From Hyphomicrobiaceae bacterium (GTDB taxonomy: Bacteria > Pseudomonadota > Alphaproteobacteria > Rhizobiales > Xanthobacteraceae), in assembly GCA_947472885.1 (NCBI GenBank), contig CANJBX010000008.1, positions 1-64,000 of the forward strand: a DNA stretch of 64,000 nt. Reading direction: 5' to 3'. A program made the position numbers and the translations under genes. Below the pieces are notes generated by a model, which did no database searches, was not told where the DNA came from, and saw only the letters and a program-made list of their open reading frames with translations. Below are positions 36,597 to 44,906 of this stretch, piece after piece. How positions within the stretch are numbered: the first letter of the stretch is position 1; each line of letters begins with the position of its first letter.

Positions 36597-38123
36597 ATGA
36601 GTGGCTTTCTGACCAAGGACGAGATCAACGAACTCAATCCGTCGGAACTGTTGCCGCACGCAACGCCGATCCCGACGCAGATTGTTTCCAGCGACGAATA
36701 CACGCCGCCGCCGCAGAGCGCGCAGCAGAAACAGGTCGAGGCGCGGCTGCTCGACATGGCCGACACGCTCGGCAAGCATCAGGGCCTCGACCGCCGCAGG
36801 TTTTTCCAGACCGCCGCCGGCATGGCCGCGGGCTTTGTCGCGCTCAACGAAACGTTTGGAAACATTTTCGAGGCAAGCCGCGCGGAAGCCGCGACCCCCG
36901 CGATGGCGCAGGAACGCGCCGCCAGCCTCAAAGACCAGTTCATCATGGACATGCACACGCATTTCCTGCGCGACGATACGCGGCTGGTGAACTTCGTGCG
37001 TTCACGCGAGGCGGTCGGCAAGGCCGGCTGGAATCCGTCGCTGGTCGACAAGCCGCAGACGCTCGAGGACCTGAAGTTCAACAACTACTTCAAGGAAATC
37101 TATCTCGACAGCGATACCAAGATCGCGCTGATTTCATCGTCGCCGTCGGAAATTCCGCGCGACTGGTTCCTCACCAACGAAATGATGATCGAGGCGCGCG
37201 ACAAGGTGAACAAGGAAGCGGGTGCGCGGCGCATGTTCGCGCATGCGATCTTCACGCCCGGCTATGACGGCTGGCTCGAACACCTCGAAGGTTCGCTCGC
37301 CCGCAAGCCCGAGTCGATTAAGGGCTACACCGTCGGCGACAACACCAACAAGGACGAGGCCAAGCATCCCTGGCGTATGGACGACGAGAAGCTGACCTAC
37401 AAGGCCTACGAACTCGCGGTGAAGCACGGCATCAAGAACGTCTGCGTGCACAAGGGCCTGTTCCCGCGTGCGACGGCGGAGAAGTATCCGCATCTCCTCG
37501 ACTACGCGGCGGTCGGCGACGTCGGCAAGGCGGCAAAGGACTGGCCGCAGCTCAACTTCGTCATCTATCACGGCGGTTATCGCCACGCCGCCGGCGGGCG
37601 TGCCGAGGATGGCTGGGAGGAATTCCAAAAGACCGGCCGCGTGTCGTGGGTGTCGGACCTCGCGGAGATCCCCGAGAAGTTCGGCGTCACCAATGTCTAT
37701 GCCGACGTCGGGCAACTGTTCGCGCAAAGCGTTGCCGCGGCGCCGCAGGTATCGGCGGCGATGATGGGCATTCTCGGCAAGGGCCTCGGCTACGACCGCG
37801 TTGTCTGGGGTACGGACGCGGTGTGGACCGGCTCGCCGCAATGGCAGATCGAGGCGTTGCGCCGCCTCGAAATCCCGGAAGACATGCAGAAGAAATATGG
37901 CTTCAAACCGCTCGGTGCGGCGGATGGCCCGCTCAAGAACATGATTTTCGGCGGCAACAACGCGAAGCTCTATAATTTCGACGTGAGCAAGCGCACCGAC
38001 ATCGGCCCGAACAAGGACCGCTTTGCGCTGATGAAGGACCAGTACGAGAAGAACGGTCCGGCGCGCAGTAATTTGCGCTACGGTTATGTGAGCGGTCCGG
38101 TGGACTGGAACGCGTTTGCGTAA
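36597..38123 (+). CDS. Amidohydrolase family protein
   Basis: A 508-residue TIM-barrel metal-dependent hydrolase. The metal-binding H-x-H is in DMHTHFLRDD (about residue 117-126), and further conserved histidines are spread over the barrel, including KHGIKNVCVHKG and YHGGYRHA. An internal twin-arginine-like sequence, DRRRFFQTAAGMAAGFVAL near residue 62, suggests export or membrane association, unusual so far from the N terminus. The ribosome binding site is GGGGAGG. Substrate unknown; the family includes decarboxylases such as the 2-amino-3-carboxymuconate type. Confidence 0.8.
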   Translation: MSGFLTKDEINELNPSELLPHATPIPTQIVSSDEYTPPPQSAQQKQVEARLLDMADTLGKHQGLDRRRFFQTAAGMAAGFVALNETFGNIFEASRAEAATPAMAQERAASLKDQFIMDMHTHFLRDDTRLVNFVRSREAVGKAGWNPSLVDKPQTLEDLKFNNYFKEIYLDSDTKIALISSSPSEIPRDWFLTNEMMIEARDKVNKEAGARRMFAHAIFTPGYDGWLEHLEGSLARKPESIKGYTVGDNTNKDEAKHPWRMDDEKLTYKAYELAVKHGIKNVCVHKGLFPRATAEKYPHLLDYAAVGDVGKAAKDWPQLNFVIYHGGYRHAAGGRAEDGWEEFQKTGRVSWVSDLAEIPEKFGVTNVYADVGQLFAQSVAAAPQVSAAMMGILGKGLGYDRVVWGTDAVWTGSPQWQIEALRRLEIPEDMQKKYGFKPLGAADGPLKNMIFGGNNAKLYNFDVSKRTDIGPNKDRFALMKDQYEKNGPARSNLRYGYVSGPVDWNAFA

Positions 38124-38134
38124 TCTCGATCCGC

Positions 38135-38236
38135 CCTCATCCTGAGGAGCGCCGCAGGCGCGTCTCGAAGGATGGGGTGGGCACTGTGGCTGCCTCGATC
38201 CTTCGAGGCTCGCTACGCTCGCACCTCAGGATGAGG
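38135..38236. repeat. Palindromic intergenic repeat, copy 1
   Basis: A 102-base palindromic element with outer arms CCTCATCCTGAGG (38135-38147) and CCTCAGGATGAGG (38224-38236), and inner arms around CTCGAAGGAT and ATCCTTCGAG. A second copy lies at 54544-54665. Elements of this type are scattered in Bradyrhizobium-like genomes. It lies between the amidohydrolase gene and moaB. Confidence 0.85.
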
Positions 38237-38246
38237 CAGAGTGAGT

Positions 38247-38267
38247 TGGCCGGGCTTGTCCCGGCCA
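38247..38267. repeat. Short palindrome, TGGCCGGG type
   Basis: TGGCCGGG-CTTGT-CCCGGCCA, directly after the larger repeat. The same core (GGCCGG, CTTGT, CCGGCCAT) recurs at 59051-59073, so it is a separate dispersed repeat family. It could also act as a hairpin upstream of moaB. Confidence 0.75.
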
Positions 38268-38330
38268 TCTGCGTCTTTATGTTTAGTGAGCCCGTGCTGC
38301 ATCGGGCATGACCGCAAAGAGAGTTTTGCA

Positions 38331-38888
38331 ATGCCCGGCATCGACGAGACCCGCCAGTTCATCCCGCTCAGGATCGCGGTGCTGACCATATCCGACACGC
38401 GCGAACTGGCCGACGATAAATCGGGCTCCACGCTTGCGGAACGTATCGCGAAGGCCGGCCACGCCGTCGGCGCGCGCGCCATCGTCACGGACGATGTTTC
38501 AAAAATCCAGGCGCAGGTGAAAACATGGATTACCGATCCGGCGATTGATGTGGTCATCACGACGGGCGGCACCGGCTTCACCGGCCGCGATGTCACGCCG
38601 GAGGCGCTTGAGCCGCTGTTCGAAAAGCGCATGGAAGGTTTTGCGACGCTGTTCCTGATGGTCAGCCACGCCAAGATCGGAACGTCCGCCATCCAGACGC
38701 GCGCGACGGCGGGCGTTGCCGGCGCGACCTATATCTTCTGCGTGCCGGGTTCGCCCGGCGCCTGCAAGGATGCGTGGGACGACATTCTTGTCCACCAGCT
38801 CGACTATCGCTATCGCCCGTGCAACTTCGTCGAAATCATGCCGCGGCTGGACGAACACCTGAAACGCGGCAAGGCGAAAGCGGTATAG
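38331..38888 (+). CDS. moaB: Molybdenum cofactor biosynthesis protein B
   Basis: A 185-residue MogA/MoaB-type protein involved in molybdopterin adenylylation, a late step of molybdenum cofactor synthesis. The substrate-binding motifs are TISDTRELADDKSG, VVITTGGTGFTGRDVTPEA and the GSPGACKDAWDDIL region. The ATG 38331 has AGAGAG upstream; the frame runs further back but into the repeat. It converges with the MarR-GNAT gene, with a palindrome between them. Confidence 0.92.
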   Translation: MPGIDETRQFIPLRIAVLTISDTRELADDKSGSTLAERIAKAGHAVGARAIVTDDVSKIQAQVKTWITDPAIDVVITTGGTGFTGRDVTPEALEPLFEKRMEGFATLFLMVSHAKIGTSAIQTRATAGVAGATYIFCVPGSPGACKDAWDDILVHQLDYRYRPCNFVEIMPRLDEHLKRGKAKAV

Positions 38889-38895
38889 CGTTGCT

Positions 38896-38934
38896 GTCAT
38901 TGCTTCGTCGCGCTGACGCGCTCCTCGCAATGAC
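38896..38934. repeat. REP-like palindrome between moaB and MarR-GNAT
   Basis: GTCATTGC (38896-38903) and GCAATGAC (38927-38934) are exact inverted repeats around the GC-rich TTCGTCGCGCTGACGCGCTCCTC type core. It resembles the common REP element of Rhizobiales and probably serves as a terminator for the two convergent genes. Confidence 0.7.
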
Positions 38935-38939
38935 GTGGC

Positions 38940-39911
38940 CTACAACTTCAGATCCCATGTTTCGGCGACCAGGGTCTTGCCGAAATCGTCGTGGGTCCAT
39001 TCTTTCGTCAGTTTGAAGCCGGTGTTGACGTAAACCTTGCGCGCCGCTTCCAGCACGCGATGCGTCCATAGCGTGATGCACTTGTACCCGGCTTGCCGCG
39101 AAAACCGGATGCACTCCTCGACCAGCCGCGCACCGATGCCCAGTCCGCGCGCCGATGGATCGACCAGCAGCAGGCGAAGCCGCGCGGTCTCGTCATTCTC
39201 TTTCACGATGAAGACGCAGCCGACGTTCTCGCCGTTGCGCTCCGCGATCCAGCAGCATTCGCGCCTGGCATCGAAGTTGCGCACGAAGGCGGCGGCGATC
39301 TCGGCGGTGAGGGCTTCGATACTGTGGTCCCAGCCGAACTCGCGGCCGTAGAGCGTACCGTGACGCGCAACGACCCAGCCCATGTCGCCGGGCTGCAATG
39401 GCCGCAGGATATACGGCACGCGCGGTGCTTCGGCATTTTCATCGAGCAGCGTCTCGATGGTCTGCATCGCGCTGGTGATCCGGTGTTGCGTGCCGTCAGG
39501 CAAGGCCTCCAGCATCGCCGTGACTTCCGCCATCGTGTGCGCCTCGATGGGCGCGAAAGCCTTGCGGCCGCGCGGCGTCATCGAAAGGAGCGACTGGCGG
39601 CCGTCGCTGCCGGAGGTCTCGCGCACGATGTAGCCGCGCACTTCGAACGCCTTGAGGATGCGGCTGAGATAACCGGCGTCGAGGCCGAGTTCGCGCGCCA
39701 CATCGGTCGCGGTCGGCTTGTCGCGCTGGCCGATTTCGTACAGCACGCGCGCTTCCGCGAGCGAGAACGGCCCGCCGCTGTAGCCCTCCTGCAGGACGCC
39801 GATGCGTTTGGTGTAAAAGCGGTTGAAGCGCCGCACGGCGGCGACGCGTTCCGGGGTCTTGCCAGCGGGTGTGGAGTCGCGCGCAGGCGGGGAGGGGCGA
39901 GGCGAGGGCAT
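38940..39911 (-). CDS. MarR-type regulator fused to a GNAT acetyltransferase
   Basis: A 323-residue two-domain protein. Residues about 20-160 form a MarR winged helix with TDVARELGLDAGYLSRILKA (helix-turn-helix) and the wing VRETSGSDGRQSLLSM. Residues about 165-323 form a GNAT domain with RLLLVDPSARGLGIGARLVE (acetyl-CoA loop). The combination suggests sensing of, and acetylation of, some small molecule. A palindrome 22 bases upstream of the start probably is its operator. The N-terminal 15 residues are Pro-rich. Confidence 0.9.
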   Translation of the reverse strand: MPSPRPSPPARDSTPAGKTPERVAAVRRFNRFYTKRIGVLQEGYSGGPFSLAEARVLYEIGQRDKPTATDVARELGLDAGYLSRILKAFEVRGYIVRETSGSDGRQSLLSMTPRGRKAFAPIEAHTMAEVTAMLEALPDGTQHRITSAMQTIETLLDENAEAPRVPYILRPLQPGDMGWVVARHGTLYGREFGWDHSIEALTAEIAAAFVRNFDARRECCWIAERNGENVGCVFIVKENDETARLRLLLVDPSARGLGIGARLVEECIRFSRQAGYKCITLWTHRVLEAARKVYVNTGFKLTKEWTHDDFGKTLVAETWDLKL

Positions 39912-39932
39912 TGCCTAAAGTCAACCAGATAT

Positions 39933-39945
39933 TTGACTTAGTCAA
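39933..39945. promoter_or_regulatory. Candidate MarR operator
   Basis: TTGAC-TTA-GTCAA is a 13-base palindrome, 22 bases upstream of the MarR-GNAT start. MarR proteins usually bind such palindromes in their own promoter, so this is a likely autoregulatory site. Confidence 0.55.
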
Positions 39946-39952
39946 GTATATG

Positions 39953-40552
39953 TCAGATGTCGTCCTCGCGCCCGACCATGTGGGCCTCCGTCCGCAGCAT
40001 CGTGATCTGGCGGCGGCCGATGCGTTCGAGCAGGTCGCCCTCCGGGTCGGCCTTGCCGTCGCGATGGCCGCCGAGGCTGTCGTAGAACTTGCGGGAGATG
40101 ATCAATCCTTGTTCCGTACGTGGCCGGCCTCCCAGCGCCGCGCGCAGCAGCGTAATCGCCTCTGCTAAGACAGTTCGCGAGCCGCCAGCGTCCGGCGAAG
40201 GCCGGAAGATCGCTGCCCGTTTGCCCGTTGCCTGCTGATATTCGGCCTGCTGCTGGAAGCGCACACACTCCTCGACCCAGGTCGGATTGATGACGACGCC
40301 GGGCCGCAGGAACATCAGCCACGGCGCGCGCGCCCGCGCTGCAGCCATCCGAAGCCGTTGTGCCAGCGGGGCTTTTTCAATGAAAAACTCGCAGCCGGCG
40401 ATGTCCGCGACTTCCGGCGTATCGTCGGTCGAGCCGCCATCGACGACGATCACATCGCGCACCGCGCCTGCCGCCGCGCCCGACACCAGCGATGCCAGCG
40501 TCGGCACCAGCGGGCGCTCGCTATTATGTGTCGCAATCACGACGCTCAGCAT
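39953..40552 (-). CDS. Family 2 glycosyltransferase
   Basis: A 199-residue GT-A fold glycosyltransferase-like protein. The N-terminal SVVIATHNSERPLVPTLASL and the nucleotide-sugar metal site DVIVVDGGSTDDT (about residues 29-45) are clear. The middle ARAPWLMFLRPGVV and the C-terminal RISRKFYDSLGGH type sequence fit the family. The ATG giving MLSVVIATHN is preferred. Acceptor unknown; the length is short for a full enzyme. It lies just upstream of the MarR-GNAT gene and is divergent from the radical SAM gene. Confidence 0.82.
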   Translation of the reverse strand: MLSVVIATHNSERPLVPTLASLVSGAAAGAVRDVIVVDGGSTDDTPEVADIAGCEFFIEKAPLAQRLRMAAARARAPWLMFLRPGVVINPTWVEECVRFQQQAEYQQATGKRAAIFRPSPDAGGSRTVLAEAITLLRAALGGRPRTEQGLIISRKFYDSLGGHRDGKADPEGDLLERIGRRQITMLRTEAHMVGREDDI

Positions 40553-40598
40553 CGAAAGCCCATCCCGGTAGATGAAAACCCAAACCCGCACCACGGGT

Positions 40599-40623
40599 GG
40601 AACCGCAGCGCAGATTTTTCGTT
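40599..40623 (+). promoter_or_regulatory. EcfG-type stress promoter
   Basis: GGAAC, 16 bases, then CGTT (40599-40603 and 40620-40623) match the general stress sigma factor EcfG promoter exactly (GGAAC-N16-17-CGTT). It points toward the radical SAM gene 109 bases downstream. Function inferred from the motif. Confidence 0.6.
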
Positions 40624-40692
40624 AGAAAAATAGACACTAGATCAGAGGGATAGCCGCCTGCAACGTGAAGCATGAGGCATCGTCGTCATTTT

Positions 40693-40707
40693 GTTCTTGT
40701 TTTGTTC
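40693..40707 (+). promoter_or_regulatory. LexA (SOS) box
   Basis: GTTC-TTGTTTT-GTTC fits the alphaproteobacterial LexA site GTTC-N7-GTTC exactly, 24 bases before the radical SAM ATG. A binding site at this place would block transcription until DNA damage. Confidence 0.7.
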
Positions 40708-40731
40708 ATAAGGTGGTATTAGATATTTCCC

Positions 40732-41889
40732 ATGCGCCCCTCGTCAGCAGTTCGCAAACCACTTCCCGATCCGGCCTTCCACCCCGCCGGTGAAACCGCC
40801 GATGTTCATGTCGGCAGTGAGCGCCGCCGTGGCCGCGGCGCCCAATCCAATGCCTCCGGCCGTTATGAACCGACGGCGCGGATCGCCGTCGATGACGGGT
40901 GGCAAAGCCTCGAGGAGCTGGCACCGTTCAAGACCACGGTCGCCATCGACAACGCGCGCAAGATCATCACGACGAACGACTCCCCGGACATTTCCTTTGA
41001 CCGTTCGATCAATCCCTACCGGGGCTGCGAACACGGCTGCGTCTATTGCTTCGCGCGGCCTACCCACGCCTATCTCGGCCTGTCGCCGGGGCTGGATTTC
41101 GAGTCCAGGCTCTATATGAAGCCGGATGCGCCCGAACTCCTTGAGCGCGAACTGTCGGCTGCAAAATATTCGCCGCGGACCATCGCCATCGGCACCAACA
41201 CCGATCCCTATCAGCCGATTGAAAAGAAATACGAGATCATGCGGCGCATCCTGCAGGTGCTGGACCGCGCCAACCACCCTGTCGGCATCGTGACGAAGTC
41301 GGCGCTGGTGCTGCGCGACATCGACATTCTCTCCAGCATGGCGAAGCGCAATCTGGTGAAGGTTGCGGTGTCGGTGACGACGCTCGATCCGGGCCTTGCC
41401 CGCGTGATGGAGCCGCGCGCCGCAACGCCGCAGCGCCGCCTCAACACGCTGCGTGAGTTATCCGCCGCCGGCATTCCGACCACGGTGATGGTCGCGCCGG
41501 TCATTCCGGCCATCAATGACGACGAGATCGAGCGCATCCTCGATGCCGCGAAGGCTGCGGGCTGCACCAGCGCCGGCTACGTGCTGCTGCGGCTGCCGCT
41601 GGAGGTGCGCGACATCTTCAAGGAATGGTTGATGGCGAATTTCCCGGACCGCTATCGCCATGTGCTGTCACTCATCCGCCAGACCCGCGGCGGCAAGGAC
41701 TATGACGCGCAGTGGGGCACCCGCATGAAGGGCGGCGGCCCGGTTGCGTGGCTGATCGGCCGGCGCGTCGAACAGGCGTGCGAGCGGCTCGGCCTCAATA
41801 CTGTGAAGAAGCGGCTGACAACGGAACTGTTCACGCCGCCGCTCCAGCAGGAGAAGGCTGCGCAACTCAGCCTGTTTGAGATCGCGTAA
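40732..41889 (+). CDS. SplB-like radical SAM protein (PA0069 family)
   Basis: A 385-residue radical SAM enzyme of the PA0069/Rv2578c group, related to spore photoproduct lyase. The 4Fe-4S ligands are C99, C103 and C106 (C-x3-C-x2-C, in GCEHGCVYCFARPTH). SAM-binding parts include AIGTNTDPYQPIEKKY and the RLPLEVRDIFKEWL region. The role is unproven, but the lyase-like family name and the LexA box upstream both point to DNA repair. It starts at ATG 40732, downstream of EcfG and LexA sites. The N-terminal 60 residues look disordered. Confidence 0.87.
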   Translation: MRPSSAVRKPLPDPAFHPAGETADVHVGSERRRGRGAQSNASGRYEPTARIAVDDGWQSLEELAPFKTTVAIDNARKIITTNDSPDISFDRSINPYRGCEHGCVYCFARPTHAYLGLSPGLDFESRLYMKPDAPELLERELSAAKYSPRTIAIGTNTDPYQPIEKKYEIMRRILQVLDRANHPVGIVTKSALVLRDIDILSSMAKRNLVKVAVSVTTLDPGLARVMEPRAATPQRRLNTLRELSAAGIPTTVMVAPVIPAINDDEIERILDAAKAAGCTSAGYVLLRLPLEVRDIFKEWLMANFPDRYRHVLSLIRQTRGGKDYDAQWGTRMKGGGPVAWLIGRRVEQACERLGLNTVKKRLTTELFTPPLQQEKAAQLSLFEIA

Positions 41890-41924
41890 CATACAAAAGA
41901 GAACAATCCGGGGGCGTAACTTCG

Positions 41925-42365
41925 ATGAATATTTCTCCGCGTCTGACGGTCGTCACGCTTGGCGTCAGCGACATGGCCCGCAGCATCGCGTTTTATGAAC
42001 GGCTGGGGCTCAGGCGCAAAATGAAGGCAACCGGCGAAGCCGTCGCGTTCTTCGAGGCCGGGGCGATGACGCTCGCGTTGTTTCCGTGGGATCAGCTTGC
42101 GGCGGATGCGCAGCTCAAGGACTTGCCGCGCCCGATGGCGTTTCGCGGCAGTACGCTCGCCTGGAATTGCGTATCGCCCGAGGAAGTGAAGGCCAGCCTG
42201 GCGCATGCGCTGGCGGCCGGCGCCAGGGAACTGAAATCGCCGCAGGTTACGGACTACGGCGGCTTCTGCTGCTATTTCGCCGATCCCGATGGTCATGTCT
42301 GGGAGATCGTCACTGCGCCGGGTATCGAGGTGCTGGCGGACGGGCGGGTGGGATTGCCGGAGTAG
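41925..42365 (+). CDS. VOC family protein (glyoxalase fold)
   Basis: A 146-residue vicinal oxygen chelate protein with two beta-alpha-beta-beta-beta units. The N-terminal LTVVTLGVSDMARSIAFYERLGL and the C-terminal YFADPDGHVWEIV with its metal-binding histidine and glutamate are typical. Substrate cannot be told; the family includes glyoxalases, dioxygenases and resistance proteins. It follows the radical SAM gene after 35 bases. Confidence 0.9.
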   Translation: MNISPRLTVVTLGVSDMARSIAFYERLGLRRKMKATGEAVAFFEAGAMTLALFPWDQLAADAQLKDLPRPMAFRGSTLAWNCVSPEEVKASLAHALAAGARELKSPQVTDYGGFCCYFADPDGHVWEIVTAPGIEVLADGRVGLPE

Positions 42366-42463
42366 CAAAACCTTATCCCGGCAATTCACAGCCAGTATTT
42401 TGAAAGTGTGCGCCGACCCGATGTATGTTGATCGCCTTGCATGCCCATGTGCACCATGGCCGC

Positions 42464-43156
42464 ATGAGTCGCCAACAGACTAAAATCATTCCCCGCGTGC
42501 AGAAGCTGCTGCTGCCAGAGGCGGAATTGCGCCCGACGTTCCATCGTGAACGGCATGCGATGAAGCGCGGCGTCTGGCCGGTCGCAGGCTGCGACGAGGC
42601 GGGCAGGGGACCGCTCGCGGGCCCGGTGGTGGCTGCCGCCGTCATTCTCGACCCGAAGAAAATTCCGCGCGGGCTCGACGACTCCAAGAAACTGACCCGT
42701 GCGCAGCGCGAGGCGCTGTACCTCAAGATCACCGCAACCGTAGAATTCTCGGTTGCGGTGGGCTCGCCGGCGCGCATCGACCGCGACAATATTTTGCGCG
42801 CATCGTTGTGGGCGCTGGCGCGCGCGGTACACGGACTGCATTCGCGGCCGCAGCTCGTTTATGTCGATGGCCGCGACTGCATCGATTGCGGCTGCGATTG
42901 CGAGGCGGTGATTTCCGGCGACGCCCAGATGCTGTCGATTGCGGCGGCCTCGATCATCGCCAAGGTGGTGCGTGACCGGCTGATGGTCCGGCTCGGCGAA
43001 ATGCATCCGGGCTACGGCTTCGAGCGCCACATGGGCTATGGCGTGCCGGAACATTCCCGCGCGCTCGCCGCGCTTGGCCCGACGATCCATCACCGCCGCT
43101 CGTTCGCGCCGGTGGCGGCGGCACATGCCCGCTGGAACGAGGCGCAAACCGCATAA
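42464..43156 (+). CDS. rnhB: Ribonuclease HII
   Basis: A 230-residue RNase HII that cuts RNA at ribonucleotides in DNA. The active-site acidic residues are in [20 protein letters not shown] and VYVDGRDCI, and further conserved parts are [19 protein letters not shown] and [14 protein letters not shown] basic N-terminal extension of about 35 residues precedes the catalytic core. I start at ATG 42464 (MSRQQTK); an in-frame ATG at 42425 would add 13 residues. Neither has a strong ribosome binding site. Confidence 0.94.
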   Translation: MSRQQTKIIPRVQKLLLPEAELRPTFHRERHAMKRGVWPVAGCDEAGRGPLAGPVVAAAVILDPKKIPRGLDDSKKLTRAQREALYLKITATVEFSVAVGSPARIDRDNILRASLWALARAVHGLHSRPQLVYVDGRDCIDCGCDCEAVISGDAQMLSIAAASIIAKVVRDRLMVRLGEMHPGYGFERHMGYGVPEHSRALAALGPTIHHRRSFAPVAAAHARWNEAQTA

Positions 43157-43268
43157 ATCCCCGAAACCGCAGCTGTGCGCGACCCGCAATAAGGTCATTG
43201 CATCGGCCTCTGCCGCGCGCTTATGTCGGGGCTGGCCACTCGTTAAAACCTCCCGTTGCCCGGAACCC

Positions 43269-44873
43269 ATGCTTCACGTCTCGATCATCGTCGAGTTGTT
43301 GCGCTCGCAGCCGCGGCTGGTGTTCTGGCTGATGACGCTGGCGCAGGCCGCGTTGTGGTGGCTCGCGCCGGCATTGTTTTATTCCGCGCCGCCCGGCGAC
43401 CTGCCGATACTGCTGGCCGTCGGTCATGAATTCCAGCTCGGTACGCTGACCGGCCCGCCGCTCGCCTCGTGGTTTGCCGAAATCGCGTTCTGGCTCGGCG
43501 GCATGCCGGGTGTTTATCTGCTGTCGCAAATCTGCGTGGTCGTCACCTATTGGGCGGTGTTCACGCTCGGCTGCGCCATCGTCGGCGTGCTGCACGCGAC
43601 GCTCGCGGGCATGCTGATGGTCGGCATCGCCGTGCTGTCGATCCCGACGCCGGAATTCGGTTCGTCGGTGCTGGCGATGGCGATGGTCGCGCTGCTGATC
43701 CTGCATTTCTGGCGCGCCATCGGCGAGGGCAAGCGGACCTACTGGCTCGCGGTCGGCGTCGAGACCGGCCTGCTGCTGATGACGAGCTACGCCGGCATGA
43801 TTCCCTGCGTCATGCTGGTGCTGTTCACGGCTGGCACCGCGCGCGGCCGCGCCGCGCTCTCCACCATCGAGCCATGGATCGCCGGCGTCGTCGCTGTCAT
43901 CCTGATGTTTCCGCACCTGATCTGGCTCGACTCCACCACCGAGCAATGGTCTCCCGGCCTGCAGCGCATGTTCACGCTCGATGCGCTCAACACCAACATC
44001 GGCGATTTCTTCCGCATGTGGGTGCGGATCGTCGCGCTGCACGCGGGCTTCGTCGGCCTGATCCTGTTTTCGTCGGCGTGGCGGCTGAAGGCGCGCGCCG
44101 AGCGCGTGCCGGTGTTCCTGCGTTCGCCGGTCGATCCGTTCGCGCGGCTGTTCATTTATTATCATGCGCTGGCGCCGGTGTTGATCGCGTCGGTGATCTC
44201 GGTGATTTTCGGCGAACGCGGATTGTTCGGGGGCACCGCGCCGCTCGTCATCCTGTCGGGCCTCGCCGCCGTCGTGTGGGCGGGCGACATCATCAGCCTC
44301 AATCGCCAGCGGCTGGTCGGCATCATGTGGCTGTCGTGGCTCGTAGTCCCGCCGGTGGTTGCGCTGCTCGCGCTCGTGAAGGTGCCATGGATCACGGGTG
44401 CGGATTTCGCGGTGTCGCAGCCGGCGAGTGCGCTCGGCCGGTTTTTCTCCGACAGCTTCACGCGCCGCACTGGCAAGCCGCTTGAGATCGTCGCGGGCGA
44501 TCCGCACCTCGCGTCATTGGTCGCGCTCTATGCGGAGCCGCGCGCGCGGCTTTATGTCGATAACGCGCCGGAACAGTCGTCGTGGATGACGAAGGACGAG
44601 ATCGCGCGCAAGGGTGCGGTCGTCGTGTGGGTTGCGAACGACACGGCGGGCACGCCGCCAAACGATATCAAGGCGCGCTTCCCGACATTGGTGCCTGAAG
44701 TGCCGCGCGCGTTCACCCGAGCGGTGCAGGGCCGCACACCGCTGCTGCGCGTCGGCTGGGGCATGCTGCGTCCGGGCGATGCCTTGTCGCCGCCACAGCC
44801 TGCCGCTCCCGCTCCCGCACCAGCAGCTGCGCCTGCAATGTCAGCACCCGCACGTCCCGCACCTGCGCGTTAG
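43269..44873 (+). CDS. ArnT/PMT-like membrane glycosyltransferase
   Basis: A 534-residue polytopic membrane protein similar in plan to the family 39 glycosyltransferases (ArnT, protein mannosyltransferases): about ten N-terminal hydrophobic helices and a C-terminal globular part. The first loop, LFYSAPPGDLPILLAVGHEF, corresponds to the usual acidic catalytic loop region. It probably moves a sugar from a polyprenyl carrier to an envelope lipid or polymer, but the acceptor is unknown. The last 35 residues are Pro/Ala-rich. I start at ATG 43269. Confidence 0.75.
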   Translation: MLHVSIIVELLRSQPRLVFWLMTLAQAALWWLAPALFYSAPPGDLPILLAVGHEFQLGTLTGPPLASWFAEIAFWLGGMPGVYLLSQICVVVTYWAVFTLGCAIVGVLHATLAGMLMVGIAVLSIPTPEFGSSVLAMAMVALLILHFWRAIGEGKRTYWLAVGVETGLLLMTSYAGMIPCVMLVLFTAGTARGRAALSTIEPWIAGVVAVILMFPHLIWLDSTTEQWSPGLQRMFTLDALNTNIGDFFRMWVRIVALHAGFVGLILFSSAWRLKARAERVPVFLRSPVDPFARLFIYYHALAPVLIASVISVIFGERGLFGGTAPLVILSGLAAVVWAGDIISLNRQRLVGIMWLSWLVVPPVVALLALVKVPWITGADFAVSQPASALGRFFSDSFTRRTGKPLEIVAGDPHLASLVALYAEPRARLYVDNAPEQSSWMTKDEIARKGAVVVWVANDTAGTPPNDIKARFPTLVPEVPRAFTRAVQGRTPLLRVGWGMLRPGDALSPPQPAAPAPAPAAAPAMSAPARPAPAR

Positions 44874-44906
44874 TGCGCACAGTCATTTCAGTGTCGGATG
44901 TTTCGG

